64,000 nt of DNA from the NCBI GenBank assembly GCA_001920415.1, contig MNJR01000028.1, positions 78,030 to 142,029 of the forward strand, written 5' to 3'. The DNA is from Acidobacteria bacterium 13_1_20CM_3_53_8 (GTDB lineage: Bacteria > Acidobacteriota > Blastocatellia > Pyrinomonadales > Pyrinomonadaceae). Both the position numbers and the translations under genes were made by a program. This document shows positions 16,764 through 26,095 of this stretch, piece after piece. A model generated the notes under the pieces. The model did not search any database, was not told the origin of the DNA, and saw only the letters and a program-made list of their open reading frames with translations. Numbering within the stretch: position 1 is the stretch's first letter; the number at the start of each line of letters is the position of its first letter.

Positions 16764-17111
16764 AGCCTTTATTAAACCTCTTGGCTCTCGCGCGCTTGGA
16801 CGGCGTGTGGGAAAAAGCACGCCCGTTATTTACAGAGCAACTCGCGTGCGTCCTGGACTGGTCAGTAGAGCCTACGCTTCAACGCAAATTACTCGGTCAG
16901 GCTCCGAAGCCTCGATATGAACCAAAGGAGTCACGCGCGCGTCAAGCGTGACGGTTCATCTAACGAGACCGTCTTAAAAGTTCAATTGATTTCAAATCGA
17001 GCAAGCTTGGATGGACGCTTTTCAGTTGTTAGCGGCTCGCTCGCCTTTGTTCGGCTCCCGAAACTGCTCTGACCTGATTATAGCACAGTGCACAGGAGCC
17101 AAAGTCAATGC
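16764..17111. promoter_or_regulatory. Upstream region of prkA with hairpin leader
   Basis: No gene was recognised in these 348 bp. A two-layer hairpin is visible: atgaacc at 16917-16923 with ggttcat at 16953-16959, and inside it gtcacgc at 16930-16936 with gcgtgac at 16946-16952. It lies about 150 bp upstream of the prkA ATG and could be an operator or a leader stem. The prkA promoter should be here; no sigma-factor signature could be assigned with confidence. The region also follows the end of truB only on the other side of 17112. Confidence 0.5.
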
Positions 17112-18050
17112 TTATTTTTCAGGGGAGAGGACTACGCGCGGATGCACGTCGCAGCTAGCGCTTCTGTAGAGGCCCACGGCAATCAAGTTGCTCTGCCTGT
17201 CTCGCATCCTGACCCACTGGCCTTCCGGCCACCTTTCTTCAAGAGCGTGGGGGACGCGAACCGGCAGACCGTTAAGAGCTTTGCGCGTCTCTTCGTCCGT
17301 TAGATGCATGAAAGGCAGTGCGGAGAGCGCCGCGTCCGTAGAGATAAGAATTTTTGAGATTTCATTACGGCGAGCAATATTTTCAAGCTCTTCAAGGGTT
17401 TTAGCTTCGCTAATTTTGAAAGCGCCCGCGCGCGTGCGCCTCAAGCTAGCCAGGTGCGCGCCCACACCCAGACGCTCTCCCAGAGATTCCGCAAGCGTGC
17501 GAACGTATGTTCCGGCTGAGCAGACCACGCGCACGTTGAGGTCTAGCGTTCCGTCGCTGTTTCGTTTGAGAAGCGCGCCATCCGTTCGCTTAGCTTCAAA
17601 TTCATAGACGTGAACGCGCACGGCTTTTCGCTCGACTTCAATTCCCTCACGCGCCATCTCGTAAAGTCTCTGTCCCTGAATTTTTTTAGCCGAGAACATG
17701 GGCGGCACCTGCTCTATCTCGCCGCAAAGCGAGAGGAGCGCCGCTTCTATCTCCTCATCAGCCCAACTTGAACTTTTTCTAATCTCTCCTCCAAGCCGCG
17801 CGCCCGTCAGGTCGCCCGTGTTCGTCGCGTAGCCCAGACGAATCACAGCCCTGTACTCTTTCTCCGCCCCGCTCAAAAACTGCGCAAGGCGCGTAGCCCG
17901 CCCCACCAGCGCCACCAGCACGCCCGTAGCGAACGGATCGAGCGTGCCCGTGTGCCCGACCTTCGTCTCGCGCGTGATTCGTCGCACGCGCATCACAGCA
18001 TCGTGCGAGGTAATCCCGGCAGGCTTATCAACAATTAGAAGACCGTTCAT
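17112..18050 (-). CDS. truB: tRNA pseudouridine(55) synthase
   Basis: The 312-residue cytosolic enzyme converts U55 of tRNAs to pseudouridine. The start MNGLLIVDKPAGITSHD and the catalytic motif GHTGTLDPFATGVL (Asp38) are diagnostic. The KKIQGQRLYEMAREG and SAGTYVRTLAE motifs follow in the expected order, and the C-terminal RNA-binding region is present. An in-frame extension to 18101 lies within an inverted-repeat arm and is not used. The repeat arm reaches to the base next to the ATG, so no ribosome site is visible. It is divergent from recX. Confidence 0.95.
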   Translation of the reverse strand: MNGLLIVDKPAGITSHDAVMRVRRITRETKVGHTGTLDPFATGVLVALVGRATRLAQFLSGAEKEYRAVIRLGYATNTGDLTGARLGGEIRKSSSWADEEIEAALLSLCGEIEQVPPMFSAKKIQGQRLYEMAREGIEVERKAVRVHVYEFEAKRTDGALLKRNSDGTLDLNVRVVCSAGTYVRTLAESLGERLGVGAHLASLRRTRAGAFKISEAKTLEELENIARRNEISKILISTDAALSALPFMHLTDEETRKALNGLPVRVPHALEERWPEGQWVRMRDRQSNLIAVGLYRSASCDVHPRVVLSPEK

Positions 18051-18214
18051 GATTTTAGATTTTCGATTTTTGATTTTAGATTTGCAATCGCCGTATAGCA
18101 ATCCAAAATTTTACATCTTTAATTTTGGAACTGAAATTCCAGATTTTAGGCGGAACACTCGACTCAGCATAAAAACCTCTTCACCCTCAATCGAAAATCT
18201 AAAATCCAAAATCG
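18051..18214. repeat. Iterated-word inverted repeat (gattttaga type) between truB and recX
   Basis: The left arm 18051-18068 pairs perfectly with 18189-18206 over 18 bp. Arms iterate gattttaga and tttcgat words; a second, weaker inverted layer (ccaaaatt at 18103-18110 with aattttgg at 18121-18128) sits inside. The element starts at the base next to the truB ATG and ends just before the recX reading frame. Confidence 0.85.
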
Positions 18215-18254
18215 TTTTGTCTTGCCGCGCGGCGTTCGTGTTAAAGTTGAAGTG

Positions 18255-18827
18255 ATGCAAAAGCGTGTTTGGGGAAATAGGCGCGCACGAAAGGTTGAAG
18301 GCGAAGAGGCTGAGAAACCTCGTGTGATTGATGCGGATAAAGCGCGCGAGCGAACTATGCAGCGAGCCGTGAAGCTGCTTGCGGCAAAGCCTCGCTCTGT
18401 GGCTGAACTGCGCGAGCGACTTCTGGAAAAACAGTGGACGAATGAAGCCATCGTTGATGGAGTTTTAGAAAAACTGCGCGAGTACGATTATCTTAATGAT
18501 GAAAGATTCGCTTTCGGGTTTGCGTCCTATCGTGTGAAACAGAAACCTGTTGGCCGTCGTCGCATGGAGCGTGATTTAACGATGAAGAAGGTCTCAAAAG
18601 AGACTGCGAGCGAAGCGCTCGATCTGGTTTATGAAGAGACGCCCGAAGCTGATTTGATTGACCGCGCGATTGAGAAGCGCGTTCGCCTTCGAGGAAAGCC
18701 AAAGACGCGCGCCGAAGTCAAGAGCCTCTACGACCATCTGCTGCGGCAAGGCTTTTCATACGACATGGTTTCCGAAAAAGTGCGCGCCGCGTCCGCCGTG
18801 AACATTGATGAAGAAGATGCTGAATGA
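18255..18827 (+). CDS. recX: Regulatory protein RecX
   Basis: The protein of about 190 residues is the RecA-binding inhibitor RecX, made mostly of helical three-helix repeats. Visible landmarks are AVKLLAAKPRSVAELRERLLEKQW, VLEKLREYDYLNDERFAFGFASYR and the C-terminal LYDHLLRQGFSYDMV repeat. RecX normally caps RecA filaments. recA is not in this window, so recX stands apart from it here. A TTG at 18222 is a possible longer start; the ATG at 18255 is preferred because the family begins soon after it. Confidence 0.88.
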   Translation: MQKRVWGNRRARKVEGEEAEKPRVIDADKARERTMQRAVKLLAAKPRSVAELRERLLEKQWTNEAIVDGVLEKLREYDYLNDERFAFGFASYRVKQKPVGRRRMERDLTMKKVSKETASEALDLVYEETPEADLIDRAIEKRVRLRGKPKTRAEVKSLYDHLLRQGFSYDMVSEKVRAASAVNIDEEDAE

Positions 18828-18875
18828 ATTTTGGCCGCTTCGACGCGCCCGCTCTCTGCGTGCTACACTTTAGAT

Positions 18876-18932
18876 AGTAAGCAGTGAGCAGTGAGCAGAA
18901 ACTTTTTACTGCTTACTGCTCACTGCTCACTT
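18876..18932. repeat. Iterated-word inverted repeat (gtgagca type)
   Basis: The left arm 18877-18898 iterates gcagtga and pairs with 18909-18930 (ctgcttactgctcactgctc...) in a register with two mismatches or one word shifted. It fills the gap between recX and alaS and ends about 17 bp before the alaS ATG. Confidence 0.85.
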
Positions 18933-18948
18933 CTTATTGGTGTTGCTT

Positions 18949-21657
18949 ATGACTGGAAACGAGATTCGAGAAATTTTTCTGAAATACTTTGAGGAGCGCG
19001 GCCATCGTCGCGTATCGTCAAGCCCTCTTCTGCCTGCTAACGACCCTACGCTTCTGTTTACGAACGCAGGGATGAATCAATTCAAAGATGCCTTCCTGGG
19101 TTTGGAGAAGCGCGATTACACGCGCGCCTGCTCATCGCAAAAATGCATACGCGCGGGCGGCAAGCACAACGATCTTGATGAGGTTGGAAAGACCGCTCGG
19201 CATCATACATTCTTCGAGATGCTCGGCAACTTTTCGTTCGGCGATTACTTCAAGCGCGAAGCCATAGAGTACGCGTGGGATTTGCTCCTGAACGTTTACG
19301 GGCTTCCGCTTGAACGCCTGTGGTTCACCGTTTACACGACTGATGACGACGCCGCTCGTTTCTGGGAAGAGGTTGGAGTGCCGCGCGAAAGAATTTTGCG
19401 CTTTGGCGAGAAAGATAATTTCTGGCAGATGGGCGACACGGGGCCGTGCGGCCCTTGCAGCGAGATTCATTACTACATGGGCGAAGACCCCGAAGACCCG
19501 TCGAAGAATCGCGCAGAGTTTGTCAACGGCCCCGGCGATACGACTATGGAAATCTGGAATCTAGTCTTCATGCAGTACGAGCGAAGTAAGACGGATTCCG
19601 GCGAGATAGTGCAAGTTGATTTACCGAAGCCCTCGGTTGACACGGGCGCGGGGCTTGAGCGAGTCGCGGTCGTACTTCAAGGCGTTAAATCAAACTACGA
19701 TACAGATTTGGTTCGCCCGATAATTGATTTCACAGCGAAGCTGGCAGACCGTCATTACGAGCCTGAGACACAAGAAGGTTTTGCTATGCGTGTCATCGCA
19801 GACCACGCTCGCGCGACCGCATTTTCAATCGCTGACGGAATCCTGCCCGGCAACGAAGGGCGCAACTATGTTCTTCGCAAAATTATGCGTCGCGCTATTT
19901 ATCAAGGACGCCACGCACTTCAGTTTAATGAAGATTTCTTCTACAAAGTGACGGATTTCGTCGTCGAGCATATGCGCGAAGCTTATCCTGAATTGGAAAC
20001 GTCGCGCGACTTCATAGAGCGTATGGTCAAGCTTGAGGAAGAACGATTCGGCTCGACTCTGACCGTAGGCTTGCAGAAGTTGGATGCGCTTTTCTCTTCA
20101 ATCAAAGACGGCTCGATGCCGGATTACAAAGAGATGGCGCGTCTCTACGACACCTTCGGCACGCCGCGCGATCTTGTTCGCGTGAGTCTGGAAGAGCGCG
20201 GATTTGTAATCGGCGAAGACGAGTTCAACGAAGCTTTTGATGCTGCGCTGCGCGAGCTTCAGCATACGGGCGCTGCGGTGCAGGCTCAGGGTCGAGCGAA
20301 AGTCAAGCCTGTCTACCAGCAGGTTCTTGATCGCGCCGGACGCAGCGTGTTCAGAGGCTATGAAGAGACGCATACTGAGGGCGCGCGCATAGTCGCTCTG
20401 ATTAAAGGCGAGGCGGAAGTAAACGAACTCAGCGAAGGCGAAGAAGGGGAGATCATTCTGGATCGCACACCTTTTTACGCCGAGGCAGGCGGTCAAGTGG
20501 GTGACACTGGCGTTTTCGCAAACGCCGCCGCTCACGCGAATGTCAACGACACTGTTTCGCCTCTAAGCGGACTTATAGTCCATCGCGTTACGGTTGATCG
20601 TGGTGCGCTTCGTGTCGGTGATGAAGTGATTGCGCAAGTTGACGTAGAGAAGCGCGATGCGACAAGGCGCAATCACACTGCTACGCACTTGATGCACGCG
20701 GCGTTGCGCGAAGTTCTGGGAACGCATGTGAAGCAGGCTGGGTCTGTGGTTGCGCCTAACTATTTGCGGTTTGATTTCACGCACTATCAACCTTTGACGA
20801 AGGATGAGATTGCGGAGATTGAGCGGTTGGTCAACTATCACATTCTCAGGAACGAGCGTGTGCAGACGGACGTGCTGCCTTTGGAAGAGGCTATGCGTAC
20901 GGGCGCGATGGCGCTCTTTGGCGAGAAGTACGCTGAGAAGGTGCGTGTGTTGAGTGTGCCGGGCATCGCGGGCGATGTCTTCTCGAAGGAGCTTTGCGGC
21001 GGCACGCATGTGCGCGCGACGGGCGATATTGGTCTCTTCAAAATCACCAGCGATGAATCAATCGCATCGGGCACGCGACGCATACGCGCAGTCACGGGCA
21101 TTGATGCGCTCACGCGCTTTCAGGAGACGGAAGCGCTCGTTGATCAGGTGGCGAACAACCTTCGCGCTTCGCGTCAGGACATTCCGGCGAGCGTTTCTCG
21201 TCTTCAGGAAGAGTTGAAACGGGCGCGGCGCGAAGTGGACGATCTTCGTATGAAGATTGCTACGGGCGCAATCGGAGCATCGTCGTCGAACGGCGATGAG
21301 GCGCGCGAAATCTCTGGCGTGAAGGTGCTTGCGCGCGAGGCTAGCGGTCTGGATGCGGCAGGGATGCGCCAGCTCTCCGACAAGCTTTTAGCTCAGATTA
21401 AATCCGGCGTTGTCGTCCTCGGTCGCAGCAACGACGGCAAGGTCTCGCTCATCGTTCGCACTTCTGATGATTTGACGAAACGAGTTCCGGCGGGTCAGAT
21501 CATTAAAGAACTCGCTCCAATTGTGGGGGGTCGCGGCGGCGGCAAACCCGACATGGCCGAAGGCGGAGGCAGCCAGCCTGAGAAACTGAATGAAGCATTG
21601 CAGGCGAGCTATCAGATTGTCGAGCGCATGTTAGGAACGAGTACGACGGCTGCATAA
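18949..21657 (+). CDS. alaS: Alanyl-tRNA synthetase
   Basis: The 902-residue class II synthetase charges tRNA-Ala. The ATG at 18949 (MTGNEIREIFLKYFEERGH) is chosen over a TTG four codons upstream. Catalytic landmarks are FTNAGMNQFKD and GGKHNDLDEVGKTARHHTFFEMLGNFS in the first 110 residues. The editing domain shows HTATHLMHAALRE and CGGTHVRATGDIG, whose Cys and His residues bind Zn. A coiled region and the C-Ala domain follow, ending with the GGRGGGKPDMAEGGG motif near residue 865. Length is typical. It is flanked upstream by an iterated-word inverted repeat. Confidence 0.97.
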   Translation: MTGNEIREIFLKYFEERGHRRVSSSPLLPANDPTLLFTNAGMNQFKDAFLGLEKRDYTRACSSQKCIRAGGKHNDLDEVGKTARHHTFFEMLGNFSFGDYFKREAIEYAWDLLLNVYGLPLERLWFTVYTTDDDAARFWEEVGVPRERILRFGEKDNFWQMGDTGPCGPCSEIHYYMGEDPEDPSKNRAEFVNGPGDTTMEIWNLVFMQYERSKTDSGEIVQVDLPKPSVDTGAGLERVAVVLQGVKSNYDTDLVRPIIDFTAKLADRHYEPETQEGFAMRVIADHARATAFSIADGILPGNEGRNYVLRKIMRRAIYQGRHALQFNEDFFYKVTDFVVEHMREAYPELETSRDFIERMVKLEEERFGSTLTVGLQKLDALFSSIKDGSMPDYKEMARLYDTFGTPRDLVRVSLEERGFVIGEDEFNEAFDAALRELQHTGAAVQAQGRAKVKPVYQQVLDRAGRSVFRGYEETHTEGARIVALIKGEAEVNELSEGEEGEIILDRTPFYAEAGGQVGDTGVFANAAAHANVNDTVSPLSGLIVHRVTVDRGALRVGDEVIAQVDVEKRDATRRNHTATHLMHAALREVLGTHVKQAGSVVAPNYLRFDFTHYQPLTKDEIAEIERLVNYHILRNERVQTDVLPLEEAMRTGAMALFGEKYAEKVRVLSVPGIAGDVFSKELCGGTHVRATGDIGLFKITSDESIASGTRRIRAVTGIDALTRFQETEALVDQVANNLRASRQDIPASVSRLQEELKRARREVDDLRMKIATGAIGASSSNGDEAREISGVKVLAREASGLDAAGMRQLSDKLLAQIKSGVVVLGRSNDGKVSLIVRTSDDLTKRVPAGQIIKELAPIVGGRGGGKPDMAEGGGSQPEKLNEALQASYQIVERMLGTSTTAA

Positions 21658-21802
21658 ACAATTGTTAGAGAGCTTGCTTGTGCTAAAAACAGAGCATTCT
21701 CTTTTATAGAGATTATGATAATATCAGCGTCTTGTTACTTTACTAAGCTGTAATTTTCATATCAGCGTTTCTCAATTCCGTTCATCTTCATAGGAGGCCA
21801 CC

Positions 21803-22297
21803 ATGAACAAAACATTTTCAAGCCTTACGATTGTTCTGCTAATTGGTATGATAATAGGTTTGTTAATCGGTAGTGGTAGAGGGGTTGTAATCGGGCAGAG
21901 TACCGGTCAAGGAAATGCCCAGTCTTTAGGAAGTCATCATCAGGAGCTAAACTTCAGTCTTGCTCCTAATGAAACGAAGGAGATTCCTTTTCCTCGAACT
22001 AATTTCCCTGTGCATATTGAAGCTAGCACGCCCTCTGTGCACTTTTACGACGGCAGCATCTCGCGACCATTAGTTGCTAGTACCGCGATTAGTCTTGATC
22101 CTGCGACTCATCAAGCTTGGTTACCTTATAATGGAACGCCTTACGGAGATAATGCCGGTGGTAGTGCATCTCTAGACAATGTTAGTCTAAGAATAGATTT
22201 TAATCAGGAACTTGGCGTTATCGTAATATCCACAAGTGCTAACACAGAACCAGCAGTTACTGCCCCAGTTAATGTAGCTGTCAGTATGTGGTACTAG
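21803..22297 (+). CDS. Secreted or signal-anchored protein of unknown function
   Basis: The 164-residue protein has a strong ribosome site (aggaggccacc) and an N-terminal hydrophobic segment (residues 8-28), probably a signal peptide or anchor. The remainder is rich in beta-forming residues and Asn/Ser/Thr, and contains a Trp/Tyr C-terminus (VSMWY). It looks like one exported beta-sandwich domain. Codon usage is more AT-rich than its neighbours (alaS and the dehydrogenase), which may mark later acquisition. No family is recognised. Confidence 0.6.
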   Translation: MNKTFSSLTIVLLIGMIIGLLIGSGRGVVIGQSTGQGNAQSLGSHHQELNFSLAPNETKEIPFPRTNFPVHIEASTPSVHFYDGSISRPLVASTAISLDPATHQAWLPYNGTPYGDNAGGSASLDNVSLRIDFNQELGVIVISTSANTEPAVTAPVNVAVSMWY

Positions 22298-22413
22298 GCT
22301 TACGGATCATTCACCTGTGGAAATCAATAAGACCGGGTAAAATCCTCACATTAGAGTTTCGATAATGCACCATCTAACAACTTATTCAATCTTACACCTC
22401 CATAGCAATTCTA

Positions 22414-23370
22414 TTATGTAACGACCATCTGCGGCCTACCCGCGATAAACGCTTCGAGGTTGTCAACGAGTTGATCCGCTAGAATGCGTTGCGCTTCAAC
22501 GCTGGCCCATGCGACGTGCGGTGTCAGTATGAAATTCGGGAGTTGAAGGTCTAGCAGCACGTTCCCTTCGCGCGGAGGTTCAGAGGTGAGAACGTCAAAG
22601 CCCGCGCCGCCTATCTTTCCGGCTAGAAGAGCTTGAGCCAATGCCGCTTCATCAACCAGCCCGCCGCGAGCAGTGTTTATGAGAATCGCGTGCGGCTGCA
22701 TCATCTCTAATTCCGTAGCGCCTATAAGATTACGCGTCTCTTCCGTCAAAGGGCAGTGGAGCGTCACAACGTCGCAGCTTCGTAAAATCTCTTCAAAGCT
22801 GATGCGCCCGTCGCGTACCTTCGGCGCGCCCTTGTGCTCTGAAATCAGGACACGCATCCCAACGGCGCGCGCCAATCTTTCCACAGCCTTACCCAAAGAG
22901 CCGTAGCCTATGATGCCGAGCGTGCTCTGGTTTATATCTTGAATAGCGTGCGTGTGAAGACAGAACTGCGCCGCCTGCTGCCACATCCCCCGCCGCACAT
23001 CTTCGCGGTAGCCCACCAATTGACGGCGTAGCGCGAGTATGAGCATCAGTACGTGCTCTGGCAGCGAGTGGTGCGCGTAGTTGCGTACGTTCGAGACGAC
23101 TATTCTATGCGCGCGACAATAATTCAGATCAATGTTATCAACGCCCGTCGCCGCCACTGCGATCATTTTAAGAAGCGGCAGTTGTGCCAGTGCATCAGCG
23201 CCTAGCGGCAGTTTGTTGACGATTGCTATCGTCGCATCTCGTAAGCGTTCAACCATCTCGTCCCGCGTAGTTGGCGCGTAATCCACCCATTCGTGAGGGA
23301 AGCGCGGTCGGCGGAATTCGACCGTGAAAGTATTTCGTTCCAGAAAGACGATTCTTTCCACTAGAGACAC
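22414..23370 (-). CDS. D-2-hydroxyacid dehydrogenase, glycerate dehydrogenase-like
   Basis: The 318-residue NAD(P)-dependent oxidoreductase interconverts 2-hydroxy acids and 2-oxo acids. The nucleotide-binding loop is GYGSLG (155-160) and the catalytic set is Arg235 (NTARGG), Glu264 (TSEPP) and His285 (TPHVAW). The GVDNIDL and NYAHHSLPEHV stretches resemble glycerate/hydroxypyruvate reductases (HprA) more than phosphoglycerate dehydrogenase; no ACT domain is present. Substrate choice is an inference. The start is GTG at 23370. The gap downstream of its start side to the GGDEF-EAL gene holds a repeat. Confidence 0.9.
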   Translation of the reverse strand: MSLVERIVFLERNTFTVEFRRPRFPHEWVDYAPTTRDEMVERLRDATIAIVNKLPLGADALAQLPLLKMIAVAATGVDNIDLNYCRAHRIVVSNVRNYAHHSLPEHVLMLILALRRQLVGYREDVRRGMWQQAAQFCLHTHAIQDINQSTLGIIGYGSLGKAVERLARAVGMRVLISEHKGAPKVRDGRISFEEILRSCDVVTLHCPLTEETRNLIGATELEMMQPHAILINTARGGLVDEAALAQALLAGKIGGAGFDVLTSEPPREGNVLLDLQLPNFILTPHVAWASVEAQRILADQLVDNLEAFIAGRPQMVVT

Positions 23371-23420
23371 GAGCGCGAGCAGTAACGCTTCCTTTCAGAG
23401 AAGCAGAGTATAACGTCTTT

Positions 23421-23528
23421 CAGGCAAAAGAAGGCAGAAGGGAAAAGAGGGAAAATAAAAACACGCCTTGCAGGCGTGAATTATAAATTAAAAATGGCTC
23501 TGTCCTAACTTCTGCCTTTGCTTGCCTG
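23421..23528. repeat. Nested inverted repeat between dehydrogenase and GGDEF-EAL genes
   Basis: The left arm caggcaaaagaaggcagaag (23421-23440) pairs with 23509-23528 with a few mismatches. A small perfect hairpin, cacgcc (23462-23467) with ggcgtg (23473-23478), lies inside. The element ends 5 bp from the stop codon of the GGDEF-EAL gene. Confidence 0.75.
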
Positions 23529-23533
23529 CGGAG

Positions 23534-26095
23534 TTACATGATGCCTTGCAGTTCAATATCTTCCTGACTGGCTCCCGAATAAGAAGGTAGCGCGGCTGCT
23601 GCGCCCGTGAAGTAAAGCCGCTCAATCGTTTCGGCATCAACGGGGCGCGAGAAGAGATAGCCCTGCGCGTACTTGCATTTCAGATTCTTTAGCCGCATGT
23701 GCTGCTCTTTGGTTTCAACTCCTTCGGCCACGACTTCCATGCTGAGGTTGTGCGCGAGCGTCAGTATGGTGCGCACAATCTCTGCGTTCTCGTTGCCTTC
23801 GCTCATGCGGCTGACGAATGAGCGGTCAATCTTGAGGACGTTGACGGGGAAACGGTGCAGGTAGCTTAATGAAGAATAGCCCGTGCCGAAATCGTCAATG
23901 CTCAGGTTCACATCCAGCGAGCGCAACTGACGTAGCATGGCCGTTGCCATCTCGGCGTTCTCCATGACCACGCTTTCTGTTATCTCCAACCTCAGCAAGC
24001 TTGGGTCAAGCCCGGTTGATTGAAGCGTCTGCTTCACCTGATCAACCAGACTCATCTGACGAAGTTGTTTTCCAGAAAGATTGATGCTCATGGAAAGGTT
24101 GGCTGCCGCAGGCGCGCGCTTCTGCCATTCGCGCATCTGGTGGCACGCTTCGCCAAGCAGCCACTCGCCTATGGGGATGATTAACTCCGTCTCTTCCGCG
24201 ACGGGGATGAACTCTGCGGGCGAGATCAGGCCGCGTTCAGGGTGCTGCCAGCGAATGAGCGCCTCGAATCCGGCAAGCTCGTTAGTTTCCAGATTGATGA
24301 TCGGCTGGTAGTGAAGCAGAAACTCCTGCCGCTCGATTGCGCGCCGCAGGTCATTCTCCAATTGAAGAAGAGAGAGAGCGCGAGCGTGCATCAACTTGTC
24401 GAATACTTCGTAGCGTCCTTTGCCCTCTGCTTTCGCACGGTACATAGCAGTGTCTGCGTCGCGCAGAAGGTCTTCCGCTTTCACGTAAGTCAGAGTTGAG
24501 AGCGCTATGCCTATGCTCGCAGAGGTGAAGACTTCGTGGCCGCCCAGGTGAACGGGCTGCATCAATTCGCGCTGCACGCGCTCTGCCACGTGAATTGATT
24601 CGCTCGAATGCTGTATGCCGTTTAGAAGAATTGCGAACTCGTCGCCGCCAAAGCGTGCCACAATGTCCTGCGGTCGCACGCAACTCTGCAACCGCCGCGC
24701 AATCGTTGCCAGCAGGTCGTCGCCTAGCGCGTGACCCAGACTGTCGTTGATGTTCTTGAAGCGGTCAACGTCCAGAAAGAGAACCGCGAACATGTGGTCT
24801 TCGTGCGTCTGTGCGCGCTGTATGGCTAGCTGAAGGTGATCTGTGAAGAGCAGCCTGTTCGGCAGCCCGGTCATGGGGTCGTGGAATGCAACGTGGTGCA
24901 GTTTGTCTTCGGCCAGCTTGCGTTCCGTTATGTCTTGCACCTGCGTGATGAAATGTAGGGGTCGCCCTTGCGCGTCGCGCACAACCGAAGCGCTCAGCGT
25001 GACCCAGACAGTGTGACCGCGTTTGTGTACGTAACGCTTCTCCATAGTGCTGGTCACGCTCTCGCCGCCCAGCATGCGATAGACCTCTGCGAAATTGTGA
25101 TTCAGGTCATCCGGGTGCGTTATCTCCTGAAAGCGCATACTCAAAAGGTCTTCTTCCGAATAGCCCACTATCTCGCAGAGCGATTTATTGACCTGAAGCC
25201 AGCGCCCGTCCGTAGCCACTAGCGCCATGCCAATGGCCGCATAGTCGAATGCGCTACGGAAATGCTCGAACGCATTTCGATAGTGCTCCTCGCTCTCTTG
25301 AAGCGCGCCTCGTATGCGCTCCTGCTCGGCTATGTGCTGGTTCAATTCAACTACGTGGCGCTCGGCCTGCTCTGCCTGTGCCGTAGTCGCTTCTATGTTC
25401 TTGCGATATGTCCTGTAGGTGAAGTAGATGATCGAAATCGTTGGGATGACTACTATCAGCGCGTAGAAGCCGCCCAGATCAATCAGCTTGGCCGTGATGC
25501 CTGCGGCTGTCGCGCCAGCGTAGTAGGTTATAGAAGACCATAGGTAATAGTGAGTCCACGTGGGCCAGAAGGGTTCGTTTCTCCTGAAGGATTCGCGCAA
25601 TGCTGCCAGGCCGGAGTTTCCGCAGTATTGCACAGAGGCCAGCACGAAGATTGCAGTGATGAAGCTGCCCGAAAACCGTCCCTGCGGCAGCGCCGTCAGC
25701 GACCCGAAGAAGCAGCGTGCCACCCACACGGTCGCATAGGTAGAGACGGCCAGCATCGCCGAGTTGAAAAATATTGTCGAAGCCTTCTTGCTAAAACGCA
25801 GCGATGAGCAGAGCGAATCAGCCGCAGCGAGCAGCACGGCAAGCTCTCCGCCGTAGAGCAGCATCGTTAGGAAGATGAACGTGTCCGAGACGGTTATCTG
25901 CACACGCACGCGCGTGATTTCTATGCCAACGCGCGAGCCGAAGCCGATGGTTATGACAGCCAGCATCAGAAAGCGCAGATCAACGTGCGCCAGCGGCATG
26001 CGGTAAAAGGCTTCCGCGCAGACTAATGCTCCGCAGAAGATAATCAGCCACATGCAAGGCTTGTCGTAGCGCTCTCTGTTTAAGGCTTTAGACAC
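23534..26095 (-). CDS. Membrane-bound PAS-GGDEF-EAL cyclic-di-GMP protein
   Basis: The 853-residue protein makes and/or degrades cyclic di-GMP. Order: about seven or eight membrane helices (residues 15-228), a coiled linker (235-265), a PAS domain (about 275-392), GGDEF (about 400-565) and EAL (about 578-830). The GGDEF motif (RFGGDEF, 481-487) and the inhibitory I-site RPQD (474-477) are intact. The EAL signature (FEALIRWQHP), the NLSGKQL motif and DDFGTGYSSLSYL are also intact, so both activities are possible. The N-terminal sensory region is not an assignable MASE type. The start is GTG at 26095. The direction of net activity cannot be read from sequence. Confidence 0.93.
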   Translation of the reverse strand: MSKALNRERYDKPCMWLIIFCGALVCAEAFYRMPLAHVDLRFLMLAVITIGFGSRVGIEITRVRVQITVSDTFIFLTMLLYGGELAVLLAAADSLCSSLRFSKKASTIFFNSAMLAVSTYATVWVARCFFGSLTALPQGRFSGSFITAIFVLASVQYCGNSGLAALRESFRRNEPFWPTWTHYYLWSSITYYAGATAAGITAKLIDLGGFYALIVVIPTISIIYFTYRTYRKNIEATTAQAEQAERHVVELNQHIAEQERIRGALQESEEHYRNAFEHFRSAFDYAAIGMALVATDGRWLQVNKSLCEIVGYSEEDLLSMRFQEITHPDDLNHNFAEVYRMLGGESVTSTMEKRYVHKRGHTVWVTLSASVVRDAQGRPLHFITQVQDITERKLAEDKLHHVAFHDPMTGLPNRLLFTDHLQLAIQRAQTHEDHMFAVLFLDVDRFKNINDSLGHALGDDLLATIARRLQSCVRPQDIVARFGGDEFAILLNGIQHSSESIHVAERVQRELMQPVHLGGHEVFTSASIGIALSTLTYVKAEDLLRDADTAMYRAKAEGKGRYEVFDKLMHARALSLLQLENDLRRAIERQEFLLHYQPIINLETNELAGFEALIRWQHPERGLISPAEFIPVAEETELIIPIGEWLLGEACHQMREWQKRAPAAANLSMSINLSGKQLRQMSLVDQVKQTLQSTGLDPSLLRLEITESVVMENAEMATAMLRQLRSLDVNLSIDDFGTGYSSLSYLHRFPVNVLKIDRSFVSRMSEGNENAEIVRTILTLAHNLSMEVVAEGVETKEQHMRLKNLKCKYAQGYLFSRPVDAETIERLYFTGAAAALPSYSGASQEDIELQGIM

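Noticed and set aside
16764..16820. 19-residue N-terminal extension of PrkA from GTG at 16820
   Set aside because: The extension is Arg/Pro-rich and does not resemble PrkA starts; the ATG at 16763 places the start at the family position.
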